The notes beneath the pieces were generated by a model. That model made no database searches. It was not told the DNA's origin and saw only the letters and a list, made by a program, of their open reading frames with translations. A DNA stretch of 64,000 nucleotides from Micropterix aruncella (Eukaryota > Arthropoda > Insecta > Lepidoptera > Micropterigidae): the NCBI GenBank assembly GCA_944548615.1, contig OX155960.1, forward strand, positions 8,614,029-8,678,028, written 5' to 3'. Both the position numbers and the translations under genes were made by a program. Positions 9,235-19,400 of the stretch are shown here, one piece after another; within the stretch, counting starts at the first letter, position 1; each line of letters begins with the position of its first letter.

Positions 9235-9447
9235 CTGCTTATGCTTACTTGGCTATTGATTGTTGAGCTCCACGTGATCTGTAGATGATCTAACTTGCCG
9301 GAAAATGCAAAAAATCCTTGCTTAGTACCAAAGACCAAAAAAATTATTTGATATTGAAATCGTGTCTTAAATTGAAAAGTTTGCCGAAACATTGCTGCAT
9401 TCATAAAATGGCATACAAATGAAAATTATTATTATTATATTATACAA

Positions 9448-9695
9448 TAGCAGCGTAACACTGATGCATGTATATCACCTGCACTTGTTTTTAAACTTGT
9501 GACTGTTTTGCACTAAGAAAAATGTCCACTGTGTTTTTAATGCTATCGACAAAATCAGCCTGATCACTTTCTCTGGCAATGCATTTCAAGCGTCAACTAC
9601 ATGATTTGTCACAAAGTGTTTCCTGGGGTTCGATGCTGCATTTGCCTTATTCAACTTCAACGAGTGTCCATGCAGTTGTTTGTTGGTGTTCATGG
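9448..9695 (-). mobile_element. CR1-like LINE 3' end (reverse)
   Basis: Homologous to 32324-32530 and to 44220-44640, with shared 'gcagcgtaa', 'ctctggcaatg' and 'gtgtttcctgggttcgatgctg'-like blocks. In the 32.3-kb copy this block encodes the terminal FLTNPVADAWNPLPEEV...FKNKLD of a LINE. Confidence 0.7.
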
Positions 9696-10620
9696 TTATA
9701 CATTTTCGATTAATTACATGTTATTAAAACACTCCCCTCACATTATGCTGGTAAATGCCTGTTCTTCAGCTCCAATTCTATAATGATCATTTTTAAAAAT
9801 ACATAGCATGTTTTCTGTTAAACATGATGACCGAAAATTCTGCTACACCACCACTAGTATAGAATAGAATCGAATGACTTTGTTGTAGATCATGTTAGGT
9901 GGATTTTTACAACATTTTTTAGTGCTTCACAACCTGCCATTTAGGCGTCCAATATTAGATAGGTTATAGGTACAATTCATTTAGGTTTACCGCTGGTTTC
10001 GTCTATGATGAGTGTATTTTGGACGGCATAACCCGAAGTCCGAATTCATTTAAATTTGAATTTTCGTGGTTGGGTACGTCATCAGCCGATGAACTTCGCT
10101 CAACTTCTAGCAACACAAGACTTGTGTTGCTAGGTATACTTAGTATACCTAAAAGTGGCAGCACCGCCACTGTATTAAGGGGCTATTCACAATCCTCCAA
10201 TAAAACGTGGCACTCGTACAGTATTGTTGTTTCCGTATTGAGCGTTTTTGTATATTTCTATACAGGGGCGATTTTAGCCACGGTGCACGGGCTTTGGATC
10301 TAGAGAAGGAATCTTTCGGCGAGCCTTGAGCGGACGAAGTTGATTAGGTGCGTTTTGTTTTACGATAAATCGAATTAATATGAACGTAAATCAGGTGCTC
10401 AAATGCGATAGGACACTCAAAAAAGAAGAGAATGAGCTGCAACATACATAGGTACTGTAAGAAGGTATCATTTTTTTTCAATCATCGTCAGGCTCATCTA
10501 CTGCTAAACATCTTGTTACGACATTTTTTTACCGTGCAAAGCAGTGCAGCCAGGGGCAGCGGTGTGTGCCTCCCCCGAAACCTACAGTATTTTGTAAATG
10601 AAATTCTAGCTCTCCCAAAA
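9696..10620. other. Intergenic, no gene recognised; contains two adjacent perfect palindromes
   Basis: 10107-10133 is CTAGCAACACAAG, one base, then its exact complement. 10133-10151 is AGGTATACT, one base, AGTATACCT. Nothing else is supportable; the open frames at 10019-10303 and 10432-10701 resemble no known family. Confidence 0.6.
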
Positions 10621-11125
10621 CCTCCACTTTTTATTTATTTATTTTTATTTTATTTCTGGAAACATACAGCGCATACAATTGACATACGTGTGCAAACATA
10701 ATGTAGAAAAAAAGAAAAACATTACGCCGATAATCGTTTCCTACGAAAGTATTTCCGCATATTTACACATTTGAATTTCGGCGTATTACACTTAAAAAAT
10801 AATTGTAAAATAAACTAAGTTCATATTAAATATAAAATTAATATAGAAAACCGATGGGAGAGGTAGGGAATTGGAAGTGATTAGGAAGAAGGAGTTAGAC
10901 GATGGTATGTGTATATGTATATAGATATAAATAAAGATAGGTCGTATAGTGGATATATAGATACAGATATTTATTGATGTTTATAGATATTTATAGATAT
11001 ATAATAAATATTTATAGATATTTATAAATATTTGTAGTAGCTAATGATATGTTGCATGAAAAGTATATAACTAAGAACGATAGGTATTAACAAGCTCGTT
11101 AGGTGCAATTGAATTTAATAATTCT
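10621..11125. repeat. AT-rich simple-sequence tract
   Basis: A TTTATTTATTTTTATTT start followed by degenerate TATAGATATTTATAGATAT repeats (10915-11035). The first part resembles the A-rich 3' tail of a retroelement read on the reverse strand. Confidence 0.5.
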
Positions 11126-11129
11126 TTAA

Positions 11130-11392
11130 CACCTAGAGCCCCGATTGGCCGATATCGGCCAATACACGATTTAGCGTGACGGCCCCGTTTTAATTTTATT
11201 TTAAATTTATTTGTTTTATTTTATTATGTTTTATTATGTTAATATGTTTTATTTTATTTATGGGTACAGTGGTTTAGCAGTAATTAATATTTTGTTGAGA
11301 CAGTGTCATAATTCAATTTTTTTACTAATTTTTACAAATTTTTTTTGGGACATCAATTGTCAATCGGCTGAGGGGCCGAGGCCTGAAGGGAC
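11130..11392. mobile_element. piggyBac-type TTAA MITE (263 bp), family 1
   Basis: Flanked by TTAA at 11126-11129 and 11393-11396. The ends (cacctagagccccgattgg, and in reverse gtcccttcaggcctcggcc) match the MITE at 44297-44499 in the opposite orientation. It contains the palindrome GGCCGATATCGGCC at about 11147-11160. Confidence 0.75.
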
Positions 11393-11396
11393 TTAA

Positions 11397-11880
11397 CGAA
11401 CGTCGGTTGGTTGAGGTTGAAAATGTCGATGGTGGAGAAACGAGAGTCGTACGTGCACATCAGCCTATAAGCGATGGAATTTTTCCCGTAGTTGGTATTG
11501 GCACGAGAGACCTCAAAAGTGCGTGAATTGCGAATTAATCGCGGAGGAATGAAAAAACGTAAGTTTTCAACAAGGTATGGACTATCTGTGGTATTGTGGT
11601 ATTTTACTTGAAGTTTTTTTTAAAAACGATATGCAAACATTCTCCAGAAACTGGTTCATCTTCCAAAAATGCCCTTAGACCCATATCTTGCCATAAAAAA
11701 ATGCCTTCTATTGTAGGTCCGTACCAAACGCTCTCAAAACCTTAACTTTAAATATGTCAACATTCCCTAATCAACCCCGGAGAGCATGAAACAGCTAATA
11801 AAACTAAAGTCGTCATAGAAAGAAACTGCGAAAATTTAATTTTAATTAAACATTTGATCACAAAATTAATCACCTAATCT
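11397..11880. other. Unclassified intergenic sequence
   Basis: No open frame or repeat family recognised. Confidence 0.4.
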
Positions 11881-12215
11881 TTTATTTATTTATTTATTTA
11901 TTTATTTTATTTATCCCTAGTATTACATTAATTTATTTCCTATAGTATATTTTACATGATTTAGTCGTACATACAAAATGTGAACCCTGGAAATTTACTA
12001 AAGGTGCGGCTTCGGCGGGATTTTATCACCTCACTAGGCAGAGCCTATATTGAGGTGATATTTAGTACTGCGTTCATCTGCCGGGTGTATAGGTAATTTA
12101 TGTAATCTTGGGAAATCCTACAAGTGTATATTGTATAACACAAAAAATCTTTATGAAATTAAATGAGATATAATATATATGGGAGATATATGAATACAGT
12201 TATGAGGCTAATGAG
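11881..12215 (-). repeat. Probable retroelement 3' end with (TTTA)n tail
   Basis: A (TTTA)n tract at 11881-11912 is followed by 'gattttatcacctcactaggcagagcctat'-like sequence that also appears, diverged, at about 41850-41885. This layout fits the 3' end of a minus-strand SINE or LINE. Confidence 0.45.
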
Positions 12216-12369
12216 ATAATAATAACAATAATAATATAAGTCATCTGTGCACCTATTTAATAACGTTAGTTACTAACGACTCACAGTGCTCCCTCGTCGA
12301 GTGTAACAACCATAATGTTACCAGTCTTTTGTAGTGAGCGTCATTTTGAATGATTGTAGCTTGGCCTAA

Positions 12370-13713
12370 TTACGTGGTAAATATGTTACGGAGTTTTTTC
12401 GCTAGGTAAATATAGTGTCTTTGTCCAAAGGTCGTTCTCATTTTTGGTTGTATATGTCTGTCTTTATGTCTAGTGTCGTGTCTATGGGCGTTACTGGTCG
12501 GCTTGCTGTTGTCCCGTTGGAGTTCTTTCCTGTAGCATATCAAGACCTGCCGTACGTATAGCTGTCTTGCATCCAACACCATAAAATCCCTGTAGAGCTG
12601 GTCACTGGAGTAGCGATATGGCTTCCTGGCTATAACCCTAATCAAGGCCTTTTGGGCCTTTATCAGAGGATCCAGATTTGTTTTGGCCATACCACCCCAG
12701 CCTAGTTGTCCGTATATTAGCAGAGATTGAGCTAACGCGTAATATATCGTCCTCAAGACATTGATTTCAAAGACGTTTCGAATATTTTTAAAGACATACA
12801 TTAGTTTTCTCATTCTTGACGCTGTGATGTCAACATGGTCATACCATTTTAGGTTATTGTCAATAGTGATTCCTAGGTATTTTATTTGACATGCTTTTTC
12901 CAATGGGTGGCAGTTGCAGTAGTTATCATAATTGCATTCGTGCAGTATTAGTTGCAATTCAGGTGATGGCTGCTGCCTCCTGTCGATACTAAAGGTCAAA
13001 TACTTCGTCTTTTCCCTATTGAGTGTTAGCAAGTTTTTGTCTAGCCATTGATGGGCTGCTTTTAATCCAGTCTCTGCCTGGCCGAATACTAACTCCCATG
13101 TGTCTGCTTGGAAAAGTAACACCGTATCATCAGCGAATGACAGAACAGAGCCAGTTATTTCCAGTTGACAAAAGTTTTTGATGTACATGAGAAAAAGTAA
13201 AGGCCCCAACGTACTTCCCTGGGGAACACCGTAGTTGCATGGCAAGCCATCACTTATGACATCGTCAATTTTCACTCTTTGTGATCTTCCCGTAATGTAG
13301 CTAGTAAACCAACTTATCTCGGTGTCACCAAAACCAAGTTGTGTTAACTTTTCTAATAGTTTGTCATGTGGAACTGTATCGAATGCTTTAGCCAGGTCAA
13401 GAAAAATTCCTAGACATCGCTTATTTGCATCAATATTTTCTGTCACATACTTTGTGATAGCAAAGACTGCTTCAGACGTTCCTCGACCTGGTCTAAAGCC
13501 GTACTGACCGTCTGATAGAATACCGTTTTGTTCAAGATGGTGTGTCAGTTGTTTGGCTACAATTTTTTCCATGACTTTGCTTAAACTATTGAGCACAGAT
13601 ATAGGTCGGTAATTTTTGGGATCTGTTCTGACACCTGTTTTATATATCGGAGTTACATTAGCCACCTTAAATTGTTTTGGAAATTCGCCATTTTGAATTG
13701 ATAAATTTACCAA
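12370..13713 (-). CDS. LINE reverse transcriptase
   Basis: This 447-aa frame holds the canonical RT blocks in order: PIYKTGVRTDPKNYRPIS, FLDLAKAFDTVPH (first catalytic Asp), YGVPQGSTLGPLLF, SFADDTVLLF (catalytic Asp pair), KYLGITIDNNLKW, then the C-terminal LIYGQLGWGG and QRHYIYLAKKL blocks. Coding sequence continues upstream of the first Met (...SDSAPGPDAISG...), so the Met is not the true start. It reverse-transcribes the LINE RNA at the nicked target. All catalytic residues are present; activity is unlikely because the partner endonuclease is truncated and frameshifted. Confidence 0.9.
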   Translation of the reverse strand: MVNLSIQNGEFPKQFKVANVTPIYKTGVRTDPKNYRPISVLNSLSKVMEKIVAKQLTHHLEQNGILSDGQYGFRPGRGTSEAVFAITKYVTENIDANKRCLGIFLDLAKAFDTVPHDKLLEKLTQLGFGDTEISWFTSYITGRSQRVKIDDVISDGLPCNYGVPQGSTLGPLLFLMYIKNFCQLEITGSVLSFADDTVLLFQADTWELVFGQAETGLKAAHQWLDKNLLTLNREKTKYLTFSIDRRQQPSPELQLILHECNYDNYCNCHPLEKACQIKYLGITIDNNLKWYDHVDITASRMRKLMYVFKNIRNVFEINVLRTIYYALAQSLLIYGQLGWGGMAKTNLDPLIKAQKALIRVIARKPYRYSSDQLYRDFMVLDARQLYVRQVLICYRKELQRDNSKPTSNAHRHDTRHKDRHIQPKMRTTFGQRHYIYLAKKLRNIFTT

Positions 13714-13730
13714 GTATGTTAGGGGTTTTA

Positions 13731-14933
13731 TTATGTAGCGGTGGATAGTTCGGAGCGAGCTGCCGCTAATAGCGTCAGGTCCCGGGGCTGAGTCACTTTT
13801 AAGATCGAGTAAAGTTTTACATATATATCAGATTCTGTAATTAATTTAAATTTAAATATCGGAATATTATTTATTGTAGTTATATTATTTGTGATAGTGT
13901 TATTGCCTATACAGGAGTTCCTCCTATGCATGATGTCGTTAGATAAATTTACACCAACATTTGTGAAGTAACCATTTAATGTATTTGCAATTTTCAGTTT
14001 GTCGGATATAATTTCATTGTTTGAGATTAGTTCGGTAACTTTACTTTTTATTTCTGTATTGGAGCTCAGTTCCTTGACTGCCTTCCATATTACCTTTGGA
14101 TGATATTTGTCTCTTTCGATCATTTCCTTGTAGTATTTTTCTTTCGTTTTTTTAATTATGCTTGCACATATATTTCTATATCGTTTATAATAGTTCAACA
14201 GTTTAATGTTTTTTGGAAAAGTTCTAGTTTGTTTGTGGAGCTTGTCTCGTTTTTTGATGCAGCTTATAATACCTGCATGTATCCATGGTTTCAGTATTCT
14301 GTGCTTACGTTTTTTCACTTTCGTCGTGGTGTTATTTTCAATGTGAATTTTCAGTGTGTTCACGAATTCTTCAGTAGCTGTATCTACGTTATCCGTGTAA
14401 ATATTTTGCCACGTTTCGTTATTTAAGTCAATTTGTAGACCGTCGTAATTTATAGTTTTTGTAAGCTTTTCATTATTATAGGTCTGTTTTCGGTAAGGAC
14501 CATATATAACGAGGAATGTGCTGTAGTGATCAGTAATAGTCGAATGTATGATAGAAGACTGGAACTTGTTTTTAGTTTTTATGTAGATGTGGTCAATACA
14601 AGTATTATTTTCAGGACGGGTAGTTGTATTTATAGTCGATTTGAATCCTAGTTCACTCATTAGGTTCTGGTATTCATCGGAATGAGTGTGTTTGTTGCCA
14701 TGTATGGATATGTTGATATCCCCTGCCACTATGAAGTGTTTGATCTTATCATTTGAAAGCGTACGTATTGCATCATCTAGTGATTTTAAAAATCTATTCG
14801 TGTTGGGGAACGAGGGTGACCTATAAAGGGCAAGGATTCTTGTTTCTCCAATTAATACATTTAGACCGGTCGCGTCTGTAATATCTAGATCCTCTACAGA
14901 TGCATTTAAAGTCGATTTTGTGTAAATTACCAC
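13731..14933 (-). pseudogene. LINE endonuclease C-terminal half plus linker, frameshifted
   Basis: The frame begins inside an APE-like endonuclease: DGVVIYTK, YRSPSFPN, VAGDINIS (catalytic Asp-Asn-type block), CIDHIYIK and ITDHYSTFL (terminal His motif). A long basic linker follows. The coding frame extends upstream of the Met to about 15000. Near 13805-13830 the frame shifts, and the last 27 residues (LYSILKVTQ...) are out of frame with the true continuation into the RT. Confidence 0.85.
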
Positions 14934-15030
14934 TCCATCGGATCTATTTATATTATGTTTAGTCCCTCTGCAATCGTAGTTTTGTAGTCGTGGTAAATAA
15001 GGAATGTCACGTCACCAATCTAGCTTTGTA

Positions 15031-16120
15031 ATAATCATAATCTAGAAAAATATTTTGTTCTCAAACGGTCCAGAGGCTCATGTTGATCAACGTTGGTCAT
15101 TGATTTTTAATGTTATTCTTATAATATTTATTTTTTATGTAGTAAATTTGTTGGTTTCTACTCTTTATTGGGAATGTTCATAATGAGTGGGTTTATCATT
15201 TGACATGAGATTGAGATTGTCGTTTATCATACGACCAATCCTACTATGAAGTATTTATATATGTGTCGTTATTGGACATATGTGGCAGAATTGAAAACAG
15301 CTCCGTTAATTTTATTCCAACAGAAAATGGTGACCCAATCGTATATTTTGTTAACATGGATTCTTCTTAAAAAAGAGAAGATCAAAAAAAGTAGAATGGA
15401 TGGGTCCAGCCCCTTCCCCTTCACATGTAGTAAGTCAAACGGCACTAAAAATAATAGATCATAATTGTTATCAATCACGGCTAGGAAGGGCTAGGGCGAC
15501 TACCTGCTCTATTGGGACGGATCCGTCTTACAACTCTTATTGTCCATTGCATTCGCACTTGTTCCACCATAATGTAGCAACAATACACAATTTAAAGTGC
15601 ATAAAAGACAGGATGTTTTAATTGTAATTGATCAATAATTACTGTATAAAAATTGTCTGGAAATTTTGTAAATTAGACTTTAGTACATTTATTATAATAT
15701 TAAATGCAATTTGCCATTTTTATACCATTGACACATCTTTGTAGTTATTTTCATTTGAGGTTGGAAAACATACATATTAGAGGTTGAAAAACGTTTATTT
15801 TTAAATATTTAAATGAGTTTAATTGAAATTTCGACGCATTTTATACATATATTATTATTTAACTTATATTATTTTATACATACATTTTATACATTTTATA
15901 CGCTTTTTATATATATCGGATGGTAAAAAAACAAATTTCCATAAGAATTAAAATTTCTCGGAAATGGTAGGACTTTGTATATAGGTCAATATGTTCTAAT
16001 TGTATTATTATAATTGACCACACTATTACCTCCACCGCTCTCTATCGACTCTCCAATAACCCAGTATCAGTACGACAACCCGCACCAAATAAACGTCTAT
16101 TCTGTATTGAGGACCGTCAG
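15031..16120. other. AT-rich intergenic sequence upstream of PDI
   Basis: No gene or clear repeat recognised. It separates the LINE from the GC-richer PDI promoter. Confidence 0.45.
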
Positions 16121-16186
16121 CGGGCCCCTTTATTAAAATACGGCAACACCGACGTCGGGCACCTCCCCGCCATGTTAGTTTTTCGA

Positions 16187-16205
16187 CCAATCACAGCGGC
16201 CCACG
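16187..16205 (+). promoter_or_regulatory. Perfect ER stress response element (CCAAT-N9-CCACG)
   Basis: CCAAT at 16187-16191, nine bases, CCACG at 16201-16205. This is the exact ERSE consensus bound by NF-Y plus ATF6/XBP1 upstream of ER chaperone genes. A second CCACGT core lies at 16216-16221. It sits 124 bp before the PDI start codon, where it would be expected for an unfolded-protein-response target. Confidence 0.75.
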
Positions 16206-16328
16206 ATCGACGCTGCCACGTTTGACGGCGTTTTCGAGATTCTCGTCTTTCGGCGGTCGACGTGCATTTTTTCACTTCTCGCGGTGCGGCTGGCGCAGAC
16301 GTTGATTCGGCTGCCTCCACTTCGAAAA

Positions 16329-16479
16329 ATGTATTTCTTATCCACGTTTTGTTCGCTGTTAGTATTGTCGGCGGTGACGATATCATCGGAGATACCCACC
16401 GAAGAAAATGTCCTCGTTCTGTCGAGTGAAAATTTCGACGGCGCCGTTAAGGATAACGAATTCATCTTAGTGGAGTTCT
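16329..16479 (+). CDS. Pdi: PDI exon 1: signal peptide and start of domain a
   Basis: Encodes the signal peptide and the first thioredoxin strand, ending FILVEF plus the T of a split Tyr codon at donor T|GTGAGT. Confidence 0.9.
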
Positions 16480-19400
16480 GTGAGTAGTTTTTCGTTATTT
16501 TCGAGAGCCGCGCGCGCGGCACTTTTCGTGTGAAAGATGACGCGTCGATTAATTACTACTTGTCTTGTTGCCTTCGTGTTTTTTCGTGGCACCGGTCAGC
16601 CGGTTGACGTGTCATTTAACGTTCATGACATTTTTTCTTCATTCATTCAAAGATTTGCGGCTGCACGAATCGTAAAAAAATAAGCTAATTAAGGTTGCAC
16701 GAGTACAAAGGAAGAAAAAGCATGAACCTGAGTTAGTAATAAAAAACTTTTTTGTCATCCAACATCAAGGGGCAGACGTTAGCTAAACGCATACATGTAA
16801 TTTTTGCATCAATTTGGCCGCAGATAACATGCGGAAAATATGTGGACACTGCCACGGTGCTATTTTTGTTAAAACAGCACTCGAAACAGCATGTCATCAG
16901 CAATGAAATCCATATTTAGGTATTATTGCCTGCTAGTATTAAGCATGAACCTGAGTTAGTAATAAAAAACTTTTTTGTCATCCAACATCAAGGGGCAGAC
17001 GTTAGCTAAACGCATACATGTAATTTTTGCATCAATTTGGCCGCAGATAACATGCGGAAAATATGTGGACACTGCCACGGTGCTATTTTTGTTAAAACAG
17101 CACTCGAAACAGCATGTCATCAGCAATGAAATCCATATTTAGGTATTATTGCAGTATAGGTACCTCTTCTAGATTGTTGATTTTTTAACGTCACCAGACT
17201 ATATTCACAACGCTGATTCCGAATCTGCAATAATATTTATTCGGTCTCAATAAATAAGCGAGATATAGGCATTCTAAAAAGCGCCAAACCCATACATTTC
17301 GGTAGTTTTTTTTTAAAGTAATACATAAACACCTATTTGGCGGTAGGTTAGGTTAGGTTAGGTTTTTTTAAAACAACCTTAAAAACTGAGGTAAAAAAAA
17401 ATTTTTTTTTTTGTATGTAAATTTGGTTTCGAAAATTTACGCGTCCGAAGCTTTTTTCTTTCACATTTAGCATTACAATGATCTAACCTAGTAGTATTTC
17501 TTTGTTTTTTCGATTTCTGAGAAAGGCACCTATACTGCAATAATTCCCATATTTATACGACCCGGGCTTGTCAGATGTCGCTTGAGTTGTCCGCTTATGT
17601 TGCTATATTTGTGGCAGTACTGCGTGTTGCTTCCGGGTAATCAGCCTAATCTCTATACATTCTGCAAATGAACTTCTAAATATTAAGAGGCTTGTGAATT
17701 ATGACTTCCTACCAATTCCTTCCTCATACAAACTAATCTCAAAAAAGTTCTCTCAAAAAAAATTTTTTTTAATTGAGCGTACGGGATATGACTTGCTGCG
17801 TTCGGGCGATAATATAGCGGCTGTATCACGTACGTGCAACGGGCAAGAATACTACAATCTCCAGCATCTGTCCCGGAGGCCTGTAGCAACCCAAACAGGC
17901 TGCTAACCTTCTGGGACAGCCTGGGTTGGCTGGAGTAACATAAATAGAAACTAACTAACTGTATCACGTACGTCCGTATGGGATAATAAAAAAATAAAAT
18001 TACTCCAAAACCAAGCAGTCGCAATTTTTTCCTCACGTAACTCAAAATTCCTGTAACTTACTTGAGTTCTCGAGGGATACCTGGACATCAATGGTTCCCA
18101 ATTAGTTTTTCCTGCGTATTACTTCTAAAAGGACCTCAAACTCGAGTACCCCTTATTGCAAGAATTATAAATAATAAATGAAATCAGTTTTTTTGAATAT
18201 TTAGTACCATCAGAATACAATTGATGACGGTGAAAATCAGTTTAATGTGACAAGTGTGCACGTTTTCTTTGCCCAACTCTAAAACAACTTAGGCAAGAGA
18301 TTGCCACGTGTACCCCTTGATGTAACTTCGCGTACCCCTGGGGGTACGCGTACCACTAATTGGGAAACACTGTTGTACATTAAGAATAAAAACAATCAAT
18401 CTCATTCTGTCATGAATAAGTAGCGAAATGCCCACACCTTGAAGAGATGTGGGCTTGCTGTCGAACATAGTGCATTTATGTGCCATAAGCAGACTCCACA
18501 GACTTAGGTCGGTTCGCGAGGACGGCTCCGCATCTATTTTCTTGAAATCTTTCATCATCCTCAACGCATTTTTATTGTTTTTGTTTTTTTTACTTTCAAA
18601 CAGATGCCCCATGGTGCGGACATTGTAAATCTCTCGCTCCTGAATATGCCAAAGCCGCCACGCAACTCCTGGAGCAGGGCTCCGCAATCAAGCTCGGCAA
18701 AGTAGATGCGACCCAAGAGCAGGAACTCGCAGAGAAATTCGGAGTGAGGGGCTACCCCACGCTCAAGTTTTTCAAGAGCGGAAACCCCATCGACTACAAT
18801 GGTATGTTTATTATTTTTTCCTCTGCTATGTTGAAATAATGATTTATATTATAGGTAGGGAATATGTTAATAACATAGTATTATTAATATGTTAATAGGA
18901 GTATGTTAATAGCATAGTATTATAAAACGTTGATCTCTGCTAAAAATAACAAGAACTAAATGGTGATAGCATTGATTATAAACGGTATTAAGTTGCTTAA
19001 TGCCATAGTACGTTTTGGCAATGTGTAGATAGTACTCATATTTCCAAACATTGGAATAATCTTCTCTTGGGTTCAATATGGCAGAGTTCGTGAATCGATT
19101 TTTGACAAAAAAATAATTTTCAAAAAACGTGCCCTTTTTGAATTAACCAATACAACTAAACTGAAATTTCACAACACTTTGCATTTGTTGTAACAGGATC
19201 TTGACATCTTGACCGTTTTTAGACTCGGTTCATAACTATGAACGAAGCATGGCTTCACCATTACGATCTTGGAAAAACAGTCCTTGATCTGGAAACGACC
19301 ATCACCTCTAAGTCCTAAGGAATTCAAAGCTATTACATCCGCCGGCAAGATCATGGGCTCTTTTTCTTTATACTCATCACTTTTTACTGAACGCTTTATT

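Larger units (their letters stand above)
12220..15030 (-). mobile_element. CR1/Jockey-like LINE, 5'-truncated
   Basis: A minus-strand non-LTR retrotransposon with the C-terminal half of an APE-type endonuclease, a linker, and a nearly complete reverse transcriptase. It ends in an AT-rich tail with ATTATTGTTATT units at about 12220-12240. The 5' end is lost near 15030, where endonuclease similarity stops. One frameshift separates the two open frames. Confidence 0.88.

Noticed and set aside
16284..16328. Upstream in-frame ATG of PDI exon 1
   Set aside because: It would add 15 residues before the signal peptide; the ATG at 16329 starts directly at the hydrophobic leader.
16175..16522. 115-aa minus frame across PDI exon 1
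   Set aside because: Antisense shadow; the + strand has a signal peptide and in-frame splicing to the CGHC exon.
17344..17361. GGTTAGGTTAGGTTAGG tract resembling the insect telomere repeat TTAGG
   Set aside because: Only three to four units inside a MITE-like element; no array, so not evidence of an interstitial telomere.
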